Positions 22,141 to 30,334 of a DNA stretch of 64,000 bases are shown in pieces. Location: positions 4,340,001-4,404,000 of the forward strand of contig NZ_CP114413.1 in NCBI RefSeq assembly GCF_027270315.1. Reading direction: 5' to 3'. This stretch comes from Streptomyces cinnabarinus (GTDB lineage: Bacteria; Actinomycetota; Actinomycetes; Streptomycetales; Streptomycetaceae). The notes under the pieces are model-generated. The model did not search any database and was not told the origin of the DNA. It saw only the letters and a program-made list of their open reading frames with translations. The stretch's first letter is position 1, and every line of letters starts with the position of its first letter. The translations under genes and the position numbers were made by a program.

Positions 22141-22971
22141 GTGTCTGACTCCCTCCCCACCTCAGCCCCCACCCCCGGCCACGAGCCCGGCGTGTCCGTT
22201 CGGCATACGCGGGCCAAGGGGGAGCCACGGTTCCCCGACGGGCCGAAGGCCGATCCGGCGGGGTCGCATTTCGAGCGGCGGATCCGGAGCTTCCAGCCGC
22301 GCCGGAGCCGGGTGACGGCCGGGCAGGCGGACGCGCTGCAGCGGCTGTGGCCCAAGTGGGGGATGGACATCGACGGGAGCGAGGTTCTCGACCTGCGGGA
22401 GTTCTTCGGCAACGACCGGCCCGTCGTGCTGGAGATCGGGTTCGGGATGGGCGAGGCCACCGCGCAGATGGCCGCCGGCGACCCGGAGACCAACATCCTC
22501 GCCGTCGACGTGCACACCCCGGGGCAGGGCAATCTGCTCAACCTCGCCGACCATCACGGCCTGTCCAACATCCGGGTCGCCAACGGCGACGCGATCATCC
22601 TGCTCCGCGAGATGCTCGCCCCGGACTCCCTCGACGGCCTCCGCGTCTACTTCCCGGACCCCTGGCCCAAGAAGCGGCACCACAAGCGGCGGCTGATCCA
22701 GCCGGAGTTCCTCAGCCTCGCCGCCACCCGGCTCAGGCCCGGCGCGGTGCTGCACTGCGCGACCGACTGGGAGCCGTACGCCGAGCAGATGCTCGAGGTC
22801 CTGACCGCGCACCCGGACTTCGAGAACACGCAGGCCGACGGCGGTTTTGCGCCGCGTCCCGAGTTCCGGCCGCTGACCCGTTTCGAAGGCCAGGGACTGG
22901 ACAAGGGACATGTCGTGAACGACCTGCTCTTCCGTCGCGTACACCGAGACGAAACCCTCAACGGCGCCTGA
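22141..22971 (+). CDS. trmB: tRNA (guanine-46-N7)-methyltransferase
   Basis: The 276-residue protein is TrmB, which methylates G46 in the variable loop of tRNA using S-adenosylmethionine. The SAM-binding motif is LEIGFGMGEAT (about residue 98), and the family signature YFPDPWPKKRHHKRR follows near residue 177. A disordered N-terminal extension of about 55 residues precedes the domain, common in Streptomyces. The GTG start is 10 bases after a -10-like TAAAAT, without a ribosome-binding site, suggesting a leaderless mRNA. The prsW-like gene follows 52 bp downstream. Confidence 0.93.
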   Translation: MSDSLPTSAPTPGHEPGVSVRHTRAKGEPRFPDGPKADPAGSHFERRIRSFQPRRSRVTAGQADALQRLWPKWGMDIDGSEVLDLREFFGNDRPVVLEIGFGMGEATAQMAAGDPETNILAVDVHTPGQGNLLNLADHHGLSNIRVANGDAIILLREMLAPDSLDGLRVYFPDPWPKKRHHKRRLIQPEFLSLAATRLRPGAVLHCATDWEPYAEQMLEVLTAHPDFENTQADGGFAPRPEFRPLTRFEGQGLDKGHVVNDLLFRRVHRDETLNGA

Positions 22972-23010
22972 GCCCACCGCGCTCCTCTGCGGGCTGCGCC
23001 CCTCCCTCGT

Positions 23011-23016
23011 TAGGGT
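23011..23016 (+). promoter_or_regulatory. -10 element of leaderless prsW-like gene
   Basis: TAGGGT ends 7 bases before the GTG start at 23024 and there is no ribosome-binding site, the geometry of leaderless Streptomyces mRNAs. The -35 is not obvious. Confidence 0.5.
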
Positions 23017-23023
23017 CAATGCC

Positions 23024-24367
23024 GTGGCCACCGATCCAGTTCCCCCGTACCCGACGCACCCCACCGGCCCGCCCGGCGGCGCACTTCGGCACGCGCACTG
23101 GTGGCAGCGGAAGTGGGTGCGCTACGGCGCGCTGATCACCCTGCTCACGCTCTCCGGCCTGGTCATCCTCGCCCTGGTCCGCGAACAGACCGGCACCCAG
23201 GGCTTCCTGGTCGGGCTCGGCCTCGCCGTACTGCCGGTGCCGCTGCTCATAGCCGCCTTCCGGTGGCTGGACCGGGTGGAGCCGGGCCCCTGGCGAAACC
23301 TGCTCTTCGCCTTCGCCTGGGGCGCCTGCGCGGCGGCGCTGATAGCCATCGTCGCCAACAGCTTCGCGACCAGATGGATAGCCACGGCCACGGCGGATCC
23401 GTCCAGCGCGGACACCCTCGGGGCGACCGTGATAGCGCCGATCGTGGAGGAGTCCGCGAAGGCGGCCGCCGTTCTGCTCGTCTTCCTCTTCCGGCGCCGG
23501 GACTTCACCGGGCTCGTCGACGGGGTGGTCATAGCCGGGCTCACCGCCACCGGCTTCGCGTTCACCGAGAACATCCTCTACCTCGGTACCGCCTTCGGCA
23601 CCGACCAGCTCACCGGCGACAGCGGCATCGCCTCCGTCACCGCCGCAACCTTCTTCGTGCGCATCGTGATGTCCCCGTTCGCGCACCCCCTGTTCACCGT
23701 CCTCACCGGCATCGGCTTCGGCATCGCCGCGCTCTCCGGCGACCGGCAGCGCTGGCGGCGGATCCTGCTGCCGCTGTCCGGGCTGCTGCTCGCGATGGGC
23801 ATGCACGCGCTGTGGAACGGCTCCGCGTCCTTCGGCCCGTTCGGCTTCTTCGCCGTCTACGCGGCGATCATGGTGCCCGCCTTCGGCCTGCTGACCTGGC
23901 TCGTGATCTGGACCCGCCAGCGCGAACTGCGCACCGTGCGGGAGGAGCTGCCCGCCTACGCCGTGGCCGGCTGGCTCACCCCGGCCGAGCCCTTCGCGCT
24001 CGGCTCGATGCGGGCGCGGCGCATGGCCCGGCAGTACGCCCGCCGCACCGCGGGCGGACGGCGGGCGGCGCGGGAGGTGGCGCAGTACGAGGCGTACGCG
24101 ACCTCGCTGGCGTTCCTGCGGCACCGGGGGCGCCGCGGCCGTGCGGGCGCCGACTTCGTCGTGCGGGAAGCGGAGCTGCTGCGGGAGCTGTGGCGGCGCC
24201 GGGAGGTGGCACGGCCGGCGCTCGACCACGCGGCGCGGGCGACGGCACCGCCCGTCCCGGTGGTGGCGGCGCCCTGGCCGATGTACGGGGCGTACGGATA
24301 CCCGGCACAGCCGAGCGGCTACCAGCCCTATCCGGCGTACCCGGCCTACAACCCGTACCGCACGTAG
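23024..24367 (+). CDS. PrsW-family intramembrane metalloprotease
   Basis: A 447-residue integral membrane protein with eight or so membrane helices. The PrsW/CAAX-like active-site motifs are present: EES (E145, E146 in VEESAK), FAFTEN near residue 180, and two further conserved His (SPFAHPLF and GMHALWN). PrsW cleaves the anti-sigma factor RsiW in Bacillus; the substrate here is unknown. A cytoplasmic basic region (about 330-400) and a Tyr/Pro-rich tail (QPYPAYPAYNP-type) follow the membrane domain. The start is GTG 23024, probably leaderless. A ZAS-containing sigma fusion lies 7 kb away, which may be coincidence. Confidence 0.87.
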   Translation: MATDPVPPYPTHPTGPPGGALRHAHWWQRKWVRYGALITLLTLSGLVILALVREQTGTQGFLVGLGLAVLPVPLLIAAFRWLDRVEPGPWRNLLFAFAWGACAAALIAIVANSFATRWIATATADPSSADTLGATVIAPIVEESAKAAAVLLVFLFRRRDFTGLVDGVVIAGLTATGFAFTENILYLGTAFGTDQLTGDSGIASVTAATFFVRIVMSPFAHPLFTVLTGIGFGIAALSGDRQRWRRILLPLSGLLLAMGMHALWNGSASFGPFGFFAVYAAIMVPAFGLLTWLVIWTRQRELRTVREELPAYAVAGWLTPAEPFALGSMRARRMARQYARRTAGGRRAAREVAQYEAYATSLAFLRHRGRRGRAGADFVVREAELLRELWRRREVARPALDHAARATAPPVPVVAAPWPMYGAYGYPAQPSGYQPYPAYPAYNPYRT

Positions 24368-24394
24368 CGCCTGCGGGCATGCGAAACCGGCAGC

Positions 24395-24420
24395 CCTGAC
24401 GTCGGGGGGTCGTCGTCAGG
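24395..24420. terminator. Possible terminator between prsW-like and M23 genes
   Basis: CCTGACG and CGTCAGG (7-bp arms, 12-base loop) lie in the 81-bp gap between the two convergent genes. There is no U-tract, so the call is weak. Confidence 0.4.
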
Positions 24421-24448
24421 ACCGCCGGGGTTCACGCGGGGGCGTGGG

Positions 24449-25471
24449 TCAGATGTTGAGGCCCTTGTCGCGCAGCCACGCGAGCGGGTCGATGCCGGAG
24501 GAGGACCCCTCGGGGTGGACCTCCATGTGCAGGTGCGCGCCGGTCACGTTGCCGGTCGCGCCCACCCGGCCGATGATGTCGCCGGTGGTGACCTTCTGGC
24601 CGACGGAGACGCTGATCGAGGACTGGTGGGCGTACCAGATCTCGGTGCCGTCCTCCAGGGTGAGCACGGTCTTGTAGCCGTAGGAGCCGTCCCAGCCGGC
24701 GCTGGTGATCGTGCCGGTGTGGACCGCCTTCAGCAGGGTGCCCGTGGGAGCGGCGAAGTCGAGGCCCGTGTGGTACCCGGAGGACCACATCGAACCGGCC
24801 TGGCCGAAGGTCGAGGTGAGGGTGAACGACGAGGTCGGCAGCGTGTACTGCTTGGCCAGCGCGGCGAGGCGCTCGGCCTCGGCCTTCTTGCGGGCCTCCT
24901 CCTCGGCCTTCGCCTTGGCGGCGGCGGCCTTGGCCTTGGCTTCCTTCTCCGCCTCGGCGGCGGCTTCCGCGGCGGCCTTCTCGGCGGCTGCGGCGGCATC
25001 CGCGGCGGCCTTGGTGTCTACCTGGTCCTGCTGCTGCTCGGCCTGGGCCATGATCCGGGCGCGCAGCGCCTCACCGGCGTCGGCGGCGCCCTGCTCGGTG
25101 TCCATCGTGGTCATGCCGACGCTGCTGAGCGGGGAGGCCGCCGTCTCGGGCGTCTCCTCGTCCGCGGAGTGGTCGGAGATCAGCGGCAGGTCGGGCATGG
25201 TGATCGCGACCGGCGGCTTGCCGGACTGCGCGCTGGCCATACCGCCCGCGCCGACCGCGGCTATGACACCGACGCCGAGAACCGTGGAGCTGCGGGCGAG
25301 TCCGCCGCCGCCCTTCTTGGCGACGCGATGCTTGCCGCGCACCGGGCGAATGGATTCCGCAGTGGGGTTCCACTCTTCGAACGGGCCCTCGTCGCTGCGA
25401 TAGCTGCCGTAGCCGAAAGTCTCGTCCCCGCGTTGGCTCGGCACGAACGGGGCAGGGCGGTTTGACGCCAC
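24449..25471 (-). CDS. M23-family cell-wall endopeptidase with coiled coil
   Basis: The 340-residue protein has a cytoplasmic N-terminus (1-58), one membrane or signal helix (about 60-82), a long Ala/Glu/Lys-rich coiled coil (about 140-210) and a C-terminal M23/LytM domain. Zinc-site motifs are HTGLDFA (H-x3-D) and HLHME (H-x-H). It probably cleaves peptidoglycan cross-bridges or stem peptides at the cell surface. GTG 25471 has AAGGAG at 9 nt. The 5' leader is a ydaO-type c-di-AMP riboswitch, as in other Streptomyces cell-wall hydrolase genes. Confidence 0.92.
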   Translation of the reverse strand: MASNRPAPFVPSQRGDETFGYGSYRSDEGPFEEWNPTAESIRPVRGKHRVAKKGGGGLARSSTVLGVGVIAAVGAGGMASAQSGKPPVAITMPDLPLISDHSADEETPETAASPLSSVGMTTMDTEQGAADAGEALRARIMAQAEQQQDQVDTKAAADAAAAAEKAAAEAAAEAEKEAKAKAAAAKAKAEEEARKKAEAERLAALAKQYTLPTSSFTLTSTFGQAGSMWSSGYHTGLDFAAPTGTLLKAVHTGTITSAGWDGSYGYKTVLTLEDGTEIWYAHQSSISVSVGQKVTTGDIIGRVGATGNVTGAHLHMEVHPEGSSSGIDPLAWLRDKGLNI

Positions 25472-25496
25472 GTGGGCGTGCTCCTTTCCTTCCTTC

Positions 25497-25655
25497 TCGC
25501 CTACCGGGTTAGCTGACGGGTTCGGAGCAGGAAGGTCTCCTACGCGCGTATATCCGACCGGTTTTGCCCGGTGGATTACGCCCGATTCACCCCAAGTTGG
25601 TGGTTCCCCGGTTCCCTTACGGGATTCGGCGCGTGCGCACGGAGCCGACTCTTGT
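25497..25655 (-). promoter_or_regulatory. ydaO-type c-di-AMP riboswitch
   Basis: Read on the minus strand the leader contains, in order, GGGAACCGGGGAACCACC, TTGGGGTGAATCG, GACCTTCCTGCTCCGAACCC and GTCAGCTAACCCGGTAGGC, the conserved blocks of the ydaO-yuaA riboswitch. The last block ends about 10 bases before the AAGGAAAGGAG ribosome-binding region. In this class c-di-AMP binding turns expression off. Boundaries are estimated by eye. The 230 bp further upstream (25656-25884) hold no gene and should contain the promoter. Confidence 0.9.
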
Positions 25656-25884
25656 GACGGCTGGGACGACCGCGCTGCGTTATCGAACGTTAATAGACCC
25701 GGGGTGCGGATTCCAAGCCGTTCCGCTTGATCATTAACGAATCCGGCCGGAACTTTAGGGTCATGAGGGGTTTAAATCGGGCGAGTTGACCAAGGTTCAC
25801 CTGCCACACAGTTGTTGACGGTATGTCAGTTGTTATGCGGAGGGCTTCCGTCCGATCACCCCCGGTGACCATCGGGGTCATCGG

Positions 25885-26982
25885 TCAGGGCCGCCGTACG
25901 GCGAGCAGGGCCATGTCGTCCGTCATCCCGCCCCCGCAGTGCCGACGCGCCTCCTCGGCGAGGGTCCGGATCAGAGCGGCGGGCTCGTGGAAGGCGCGGC
26001 CGGAGAGCCGACGCTCGGGGTCGTAGAAGACGCCGTGCGCGTCGCGGGCCTCGGACAGGCCGTCGGTGTGCAGCAGCAGGGTGGCGCCGCGCGGGAAGGG
26101 CACCTCCTCGGCGCGGTCGGGCCAGTTGCCGAGGTCGCTCATGCCCAGCGGCAGGGCGGGCTCCCCGGCGGGCAGCGGGCGTACGGTGCGGTCCGCGTGG
26201 AGCAGCAGCGGGGGCGGATGGCCGCGGTTGACGATCCGTACGACGCCCTCGCCGTGCGGGAGTTCGGCCAGTACGGCGGTGGTGAATCCCTCATGGGCGT
26301 CGATCCCCTCGCGCCGTGTGCCCTCCCGGGTCAGCGCCCGCTCCAGGCGCCGTGCGACGCCCTCCAGGTCCGGCTCCTGCTCGGCCGCCTCCCGGAAGGC
26401 GCCGATGACCACGGCGACGGCCGCGACGGCGCCCATGCCCTTGCCGCGCACATCGCCGACGACGAGCCGGACGCCCCACGGGCTGTCCACCACCGCGTAC
26501 AGATCACCGCCGATGAAGGCGTCGGCCTGGGCGGCCTCGTAGCGGGCGGCGATGTCGAAGCCGCCGATCCGTTCCACGGGTTGGGGCAGGACGGCGCGCT
26601 GCGTGGCCTCGGCGATCTCGCGCTGCGAGGCGAGCCGCAGATCGCCGCGGCGCACCACGCGGTTGAGCACGGCCGCCAGGACGGCGACGGTGACCACGGT
26701 GATCACCTCGGTGACGGTGTCCGCGTCCACGCCGAAGCCGAAGCGGACATGGACGGCGTAGGCGGCGATCAGGGCCCCGACGCCGGTGATGACGGTGCCG
26801 AGCAGCGAGAAGAGCGGGGCGGCGACGAGCGGGGCGGCGGTGAAGAAGGGGACCGCGGTGAAGTCACGGGGGGTGCTGAGGTCGTACAGGATGCCGCCCG
26901 CGATCAGGGCCGCCGGGATGATCCGTGCGAGGGTGCGGCCGGACGGGAAGCGCCGGGTCCCCTGTCTGACCGAAGCCCGCAC
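25885..26982 (-). CDS. Membrane-anchored SpoIIE-family (PP2C) serine phosphatase
   Basis: The 365-residue protein has three N-terminal membrane helices (about 15-110) and a cytoplasmic SpoIIE phosphatase domain (about 135-360). Metal-binding Asp residues are in GGDLYAVVD, VVGDVRGKG and GGGMTDDMAL. It probably dephosphorylates an anti-anti-sigma (STAS) protein. I chose GTG 26982 (VRASVRQG), 6 nt after GGGAGG; the open frame extends upstream through the tRNA-fMet gene, which cannot be coding. Unlike the phosphatase at 9.8 kb it lacks PAS and ATPase domains. Confidence 0.88.
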   Translation of the reverse strand: MRASVRQGTRRFPSGRTLARIIPAALIAGGILYDLSTPRDFTAVPFFTAAPLVAAPLFSLLGTVITGVGALIAAYAVHVRFGFGVDADTVTEVITVVTVAVLAAVLNRVVRRGDLRLASQREIAEATQRAVLPQPVERIGGFDIAARYEAAQADAFIGGDLYAVVDSPWGVRLVVGDVRGKGMGAVAAVAVVIGAFREAAEQEPDLEGVARRLERALTREGTRREGIDAHEGFTTAVLAELPHGEGVVRIVNRGHPPPLLLHADRTVRPLPAGEPALPLGMSDLGNWPDRAEEVPFPRGATLLLHTDGLSEARDAHGVFYDPERRLSGRAFHEPAALIRTLAEEARRHCGGGMTDDMALLAVRRP

Positions 26983-27122
26983 TGCCCGCCTCCCGCCGCG
27001 TCGCCGTCCCTCCAGGGTTCCCGGAGCGGGGCCGCGGGGCGAACGGGGTGGGCCGAGTGGATGAGTGGGCCGACATGCACCGAGGGCCGGAACCCTTTCG
27101 GATTCCGGCCCTCGGCCTTCAG

Positions 27123-27196
27123 TAGCGGGGACAGGATTTGAACCTGCGACCTCTGGGTTATGAGCCCAGCGAGCTACCGAGCTGCTCCACCCCGCG
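27123..27196 (-). tRNA. initiator tRNA-fMet (CAU)
   Basis: The 74-nt gene starts CGCGGGGTGGAGCAG and has anticodon CAT in a stem with three consecutive G-C pairs (GGG...CCC), the initiator signature. The first base C1 faces U72, so the 1-72 pair is broken as in bacterial initiators. T-loop TTCAAAT and D-loop GG are normal. CCA is not encoded. Confidence 0.95.
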
Positions 27197-27247
27197 TCGG
27201 TGAAACCAGTGTACGTCATCCGCAGGGCCCGAAGCACACCCGTTTCC

Positions 27248-28459
27248 TCAGGCCGCCGGGTTGCCCGCGTGAGTGAGGGTCTCCCAGGAGACGAAGAGGC
27301 CGTCGGTACCGGCCGGGCGGGTCTTCTCGGCGAGCCTGCGGGCGGCCGGGACGGAGGCGCCGCGCCGGTCCTCCAGATGGTTCAGCGCGACCTCCAGGTC
27401 GGGCCCCATGGTCCGCCGGACCTGGCCGCCGCACAGCCAGGCCGGGGCGGGCTCGCCGCTCTGGTGCCGGGCGTGCAGCTCCATCGCGGCCTTGAGCCGG
27501 TCCTCCGCCTCGCCGTACAGATCGACGCCCTGGTGCCAGGCGGTCTCGGCGATGTGCGCGGTGGCGGCGATCGCGTGGCCGACGTGCTCGAAGTTCCGGC
27601 AGGTCTCCTGGGTGACACCCGGCTTGTACGTCGTCTGCCGGAACCAGTACGCCGCCAGGCGCTGCGGGGTGTTCATGCTGGACCCGGCCGGGGTGAGCGG
27701 GAGGCGGCCGTCCTTGTCGAGGTAGAAGTAGGCGGGCACGCGGTCGCGGAAGCGGGCCAGGGCGTGGTCGAAGGTCTTGTGGTCGTCGAGGAAGACGGCG
27801 ATGCCGATGGCCGCGTCGGTGGTGACGAGGTCCCGGGTGCCGTTGGCGTCCGGGACCTTCTTGGTGACCTGGGGCAGATGCGCGGTCCGCAGCATGGTCT
27901 CGAACCGGCGCACGCGCTCCGCGGGCCATCCGGCGCCGTCGCTGTGCCGGACGATCTCGGCGGCCCGCGCCCAGGTCGCCCCGGCCCACCCGGCCTGGAG
28001 CCCGGCGTTCTCCCCGCTGTGCCGCTTCAGCTTCGCCGACCAGGCGTCCATGATCTCCCTGGCCTTGACGGCGTGCGGCGCCTTCCCGGTGACGGTGAAG
28101 AGCAGGGCCTGGGTGTAGGCGGCGATGGCGTCCCGGCGCTCCTGCGCACACCCCTGCCCCGCCGTCCTCCCGGCGGGACAGCGCACCTCCTCGTACGGCT
28201 CGGCCCGGTACTTGTAGGCGCCGTACTCACTGTCCCGCATGTCGAGATACGCCTTCAGCCACGGCTGCCTGCCCGCGGTGACGTTCTCGCGCACGGCCTC
28301 CAGCTGGGCGGCGCCGACGAGCACACCGGGGTGGGTGAACTCGGCGTCGGACGGGAGGGCACGGGCCATAGTGCTGCTGCCGGCGCCCGTGGCTCCACAG
28401 GCGCTGAGGAGAAGACCGACCACCACGAACACGACGGCACGCGCACGAACAGACCTCAT
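27248..28459 (-). CDS. Alginate-lyase-family lipoprotein
   Basis: The 403-residue protein starts with a lipoprotein signal (LLLSAC, lipid Cys at about residue 21) and continues with an alpha/alpha-toroid-like helical domain of the alginate lyase type. Recognisable family segments include 'HPGVLVGAAQLEAVRENV', 'NAGLQAGWAG' and 'YWFRQTTYKPG' (sheet/helix elements of uronate lyases). It may degrade an exopolysaccharide at the surface; activity on alginate is not assured. ATG 28459 has no clear ribosome-binding site. It is the first gene of an accessory-looking segment and lies 51 bp from tRNA-fMet. Confidence 0.75.
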   Translation of the reverse strand: MRSVRARAVVFVVVGLLLSACGATGAGSSTMARALPSDAEFTHPGVLVGAAQLEAVRENVTAGRQPWLKAYLDMRDSEYGAYKYRAEPYEEVRCPAGRTAGQGCAQERRDAIAAYTQALLFTVTGKAPHAVKAREIMDAWSAKLKRHSGENAGLQAGWAGATWARAAEIVRHSDGAGWPAERVRRFETMLRTAHLPQVTKKVPDANGTRDLVTTDAAIGIAVFLDDHKTFDHALARFRDRVPAYFYLDKDGRLPLTPAGSSMNTPQRLAAYWFRQTTYKPGVTQETCRNFEHVGHAIAATAHIAETAWHQGVDLYGEAEDRLKAAMELHARHQSGEPAPAWLCGGQVRRTMGPDLEVALNHLEDRRGASVPAARRLAEKTRPAGTDGLFVSWETLTHAGNPAA

Positions 28460-28526
28460 GCAGGCAGCGTGGCCCGGTGCGGGGGCGGGCGCAGGGTTTG
28501 TTGGGCCGATCGGACCTGACGCGGGG

Positions 28527-29654
28527 TTACGCCAGAAGGTGCCGGTTCGGGGCCTTCGCCCGGTCCGCGTACTCCGGGAGTTCGAGTACGTCGACGCCGG
28601 CCGAGGTGAGCAGGCCGGTGCCGTCCGCCGCCACCACGAAGGTGTCCGGCTCCCGCCACGCCGTGACCACCCGGCGGACGCCCGCGTCCAGGATCAGCCG
28701 GGCGCAGGGGGCGGGGCGGGAGGAGCGGTGGGCGCAGGGCTCCAGGCTGCTGTAGACCGTCGCGGAGGGCAGGCGCGGGTCCTCGGGGTCGATCTTGGCG
28801 AGGGCCGCCTCCTCGGCGTGCACCACCGGGTCGTCGCCCTCGCGGGAGTGGCCGCGGGCGAGTTCGGTGCCGTCGGCGGCGACGACCACCGCGCCGACGC
28901 TGAACGCCGTGTCGGAGGGCGGGCACAGCTCGGCCAGCTCGCAGGCGAGCCGCAGCCAGTGGTGGTCGGCGGCGGCCGGGACATCGCCCTCGCCGGGTGC
29001 GGTCGGCTCGTAGCGCATCAGGACGACGTCCTGGATACGGCGGGTCTCCACCAGGCGCAGTCGTCCCTGCTGGTATGCGCCGGGGCCGAACAGGCGCGGG
29101 GCTGCCGGGTCGCCGACGAACAGCGGGGCCAGGACCAGCTGGAGTTCGTCCGCCAGGCCCTCCCGGAGGAGCTGGGTGTGGATGGTGCCGCCGCCCTCGA
29201 CCATCAGCCGGTGTACGCCCCGGGCGTGCAGGTCCGCGAGCAGGCGGCGCCAGTCGAGGTCGGCGCCGAGGGAGACCACGTCCGCCGCGAGGCCGGCGGC
29301 ACGGGCCGTCTCCGCGCCCTTGTCCGTCGTATAGACGGCCTTCTCACCGCCCGTGTGCCAGAAGTTCGCCGCCGGGTCCAGGTCGCCGCTGCCGCTGACG
29401 GTGACCTTCAGGGGGTACTCCGGCCGTCCCGCGGCGATCCGGGCCGCGCGCCGCTCGGGCGAGTTCACCAGCAGCCGCGGGTTGTCGGCGCGGATGGTGC
29501 CGGCGCCGACCAGGATCGCGTCGACCGAGGCGCGTACCTCGTCGACCCGGTCGAAGTCGGCGGGGCTGGAGAGCAGCAGCCGCTCGGGGCCGGTGTCGTC
29601 CAGGTAGCCGTCGAGGGAGACGGCGGCCGACAGCAGGACGTAGGGGAGGGGCAT
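28527..29654 (-). CDS. RibD-like bifunctional reductase-deaminase, domains in reverse order
   Basis: The 375-residue protein carries a RibD C-terminal-type reductase first (residues 1-215: SLDGYLDD, DAILVGAGTIRADNPRL, VEGGGTIHTQLL) and a zinc-dependent deaminase second (about 230-370: HAEE, then PCAHRSSRPAPC). In classical RibD the deaminase comes first. The two reactions convert the GTP cyclohydrolase II product into 5-amino-6-ribitylamino-uracil phosphate. ATG 29654 has GGAG at 5 nt. It is divergent from the MarR gene and, with RibA, forms a small MarR-controlled set; the main riboflavin operon is not in this window. Confidence 0.87.
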   Translation of the reverse strand: MPLPYVLLSAAVSLDGYLDDTGPERLLLSSPADFDRVDEVRASVDAILVGAGTIRADNPRLLVNSPERRAARIAAGRPEYPLKVTVSGSGDLDPAANFWHTGGEKAVYTTDKGAETARAAGLAADVVSLGADLDWRRLLADLHARGVHRLMVEGGGTIHTQLLREGLADELQLVLAPLFVGDPAAPRLFGPGAYQQGRLRLVETRRIQDVVLMRYEPTAPGEGDVPAAADHHWLRLACELAELCPPSDTAFSVGAVVVAADGTELARGHSREGDDPVVHAEEAALAKIDPEDPRLPSATVYSSLEPCAHRSSRPAPCARLILDAGVRRVVTAWREPDTFVVAADGTGLLTSAGVDVLELPEYADRAKAPNRHLLA

Positions 29655-29723
29655 CGGTGCTCCATCGGGGCCGGCGGGGCGACGGGGTCGGGGCGGTGGG
29701 GCAGCAGGGTCAGGTCGGCGGGC

Positions 29724-29743
29724 TTGGTTCAAGTTTTAAGCAA
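29724..29743. promoter_or_regulatory. MarR operator copy 1 (ribD/marR promoters)
   Basis: TTGGTTCAAGTTTTAAGCAA is an inverted repeat that coincides with the -35 and spacer of the MarR promoter. It resembles the two sites before ribA (30291-30310 and 30335-30354). Confidence 0.65.
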
Positions 29744-29752
29744 ACCTACACT
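29724..29752 (+). promoter_or_regulatory. Promoter of leaderless marR transcript
   Basis: TTGGTT (29724-29729), 17 bp, TACACT (29747-29752). The ATG follows 6 bases after the -10, so the mRNA is probably leaderless; GGAGG is present but only 1 base from the ATG. Confidence 0.6.
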
Positions 29753-29758
29753 GGAGGC

Positions 29759-30262
29759 ATGACGACCCGCTGGCTCACCCCCGAGGAGCAGCGCGCCTGG
29801 CGCGCGTACATCGGTGCCGCCCACCTCCTGGAGGACACCCTGGACCGGCAGCTCCAGCATGACGCCGGCATGCCGCACCTGTACTACTCCATCCTCGCCA
29901 ATCTCTCCGACTCCCCGGACCACCGGCTGCGGATGACCGACCTCGCGGAGCAGCTGAAGATCACCCGGAGCCGGCTGACGTACGCCGTGACGCGGCTGGA
30001 GAAGGACGGTCTGGTGGCGCGCGAGGAGTGCCGGTGGGACAAGCGGGGCAGTGTCGCCGCACTGACGGAGGAGGGGATGGCCGTCCTGGAGCGGACGGCG
30101 CCCGGTCATGTGGCGACCGTGCGAGCGGCTCTCTTCGATCACCTCACGCCCGAGCAGGTGGGCCAGCTGGAGGAGATCTTCAGCGGGGTCACCCGGGTGC
30201 TCCAGGGCGGGGACGCGGCCGACATGCCGTGGCTGCGGCGCTCCTCGTGCGGTGGTGAGTGA
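29759..30262 (+). CDS. MarR-family regulator of ribA/ribD pair
   Basis: A 167-residue MarR protein: N-terminal dimerisation helix (15-40), winged HTH (about 60-105, MTDLAEQLKITRSRLTYAVTRL) and wing ending 'RGSVAALTEEG'. It shares its promoter region with the divergent RibD-like gene and lies 117 bp upstream of RibA. Three similar inverted repeats, one in its own promoter and two at the ribA promoter, make it the likely local repressor. The ligand is unknown. Confidence 0.88.
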   Translation: MTTRWLTPEEQRAWRAYIGAAHLLEDTLDRQLQHDAGMPHLYYSILANLSDSPDHRLRMTDLAEQLKITRSRLTYAVTRLEKDGLVAREECRWDKRGSVAALTEEGMAVLERTAPGHVATVRAALFDHLTPEQVGQLEEIFSGVTRVLQGGDAADMPWLRRSSCGGE

Positions 30263-30290
30263 ACCACGCGTGAGCCGCGCCACATCGCAG

Positions 30291-30310
30291 TTGCTTCAAA
30301 CTTAAAGCAT
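30291..30310. promoter_or_regulatory. MarR operator copy 2, at ribA -35
   Basis: TTGCTTCAAACTTAAAGCAT is an inverted repeat (TGCTT/AAGCA arms) that overlaps the putative ribA -35 TTGCTT. Followed at 18 bp by the -10 TAGGGT (30315-30320). Confidence 0.65.
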
Positions 30311-30334
30311 GAGCTAGGGTCTCGATTCGAGGAT

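Noticed and set aside
27000..27237. N-terminal extension of the 25.9-kb phosphatase
   Set aside because: The frame would translate through the tRNA-fMet gene; GTG 26982 has an ideal ribosome-binding site.
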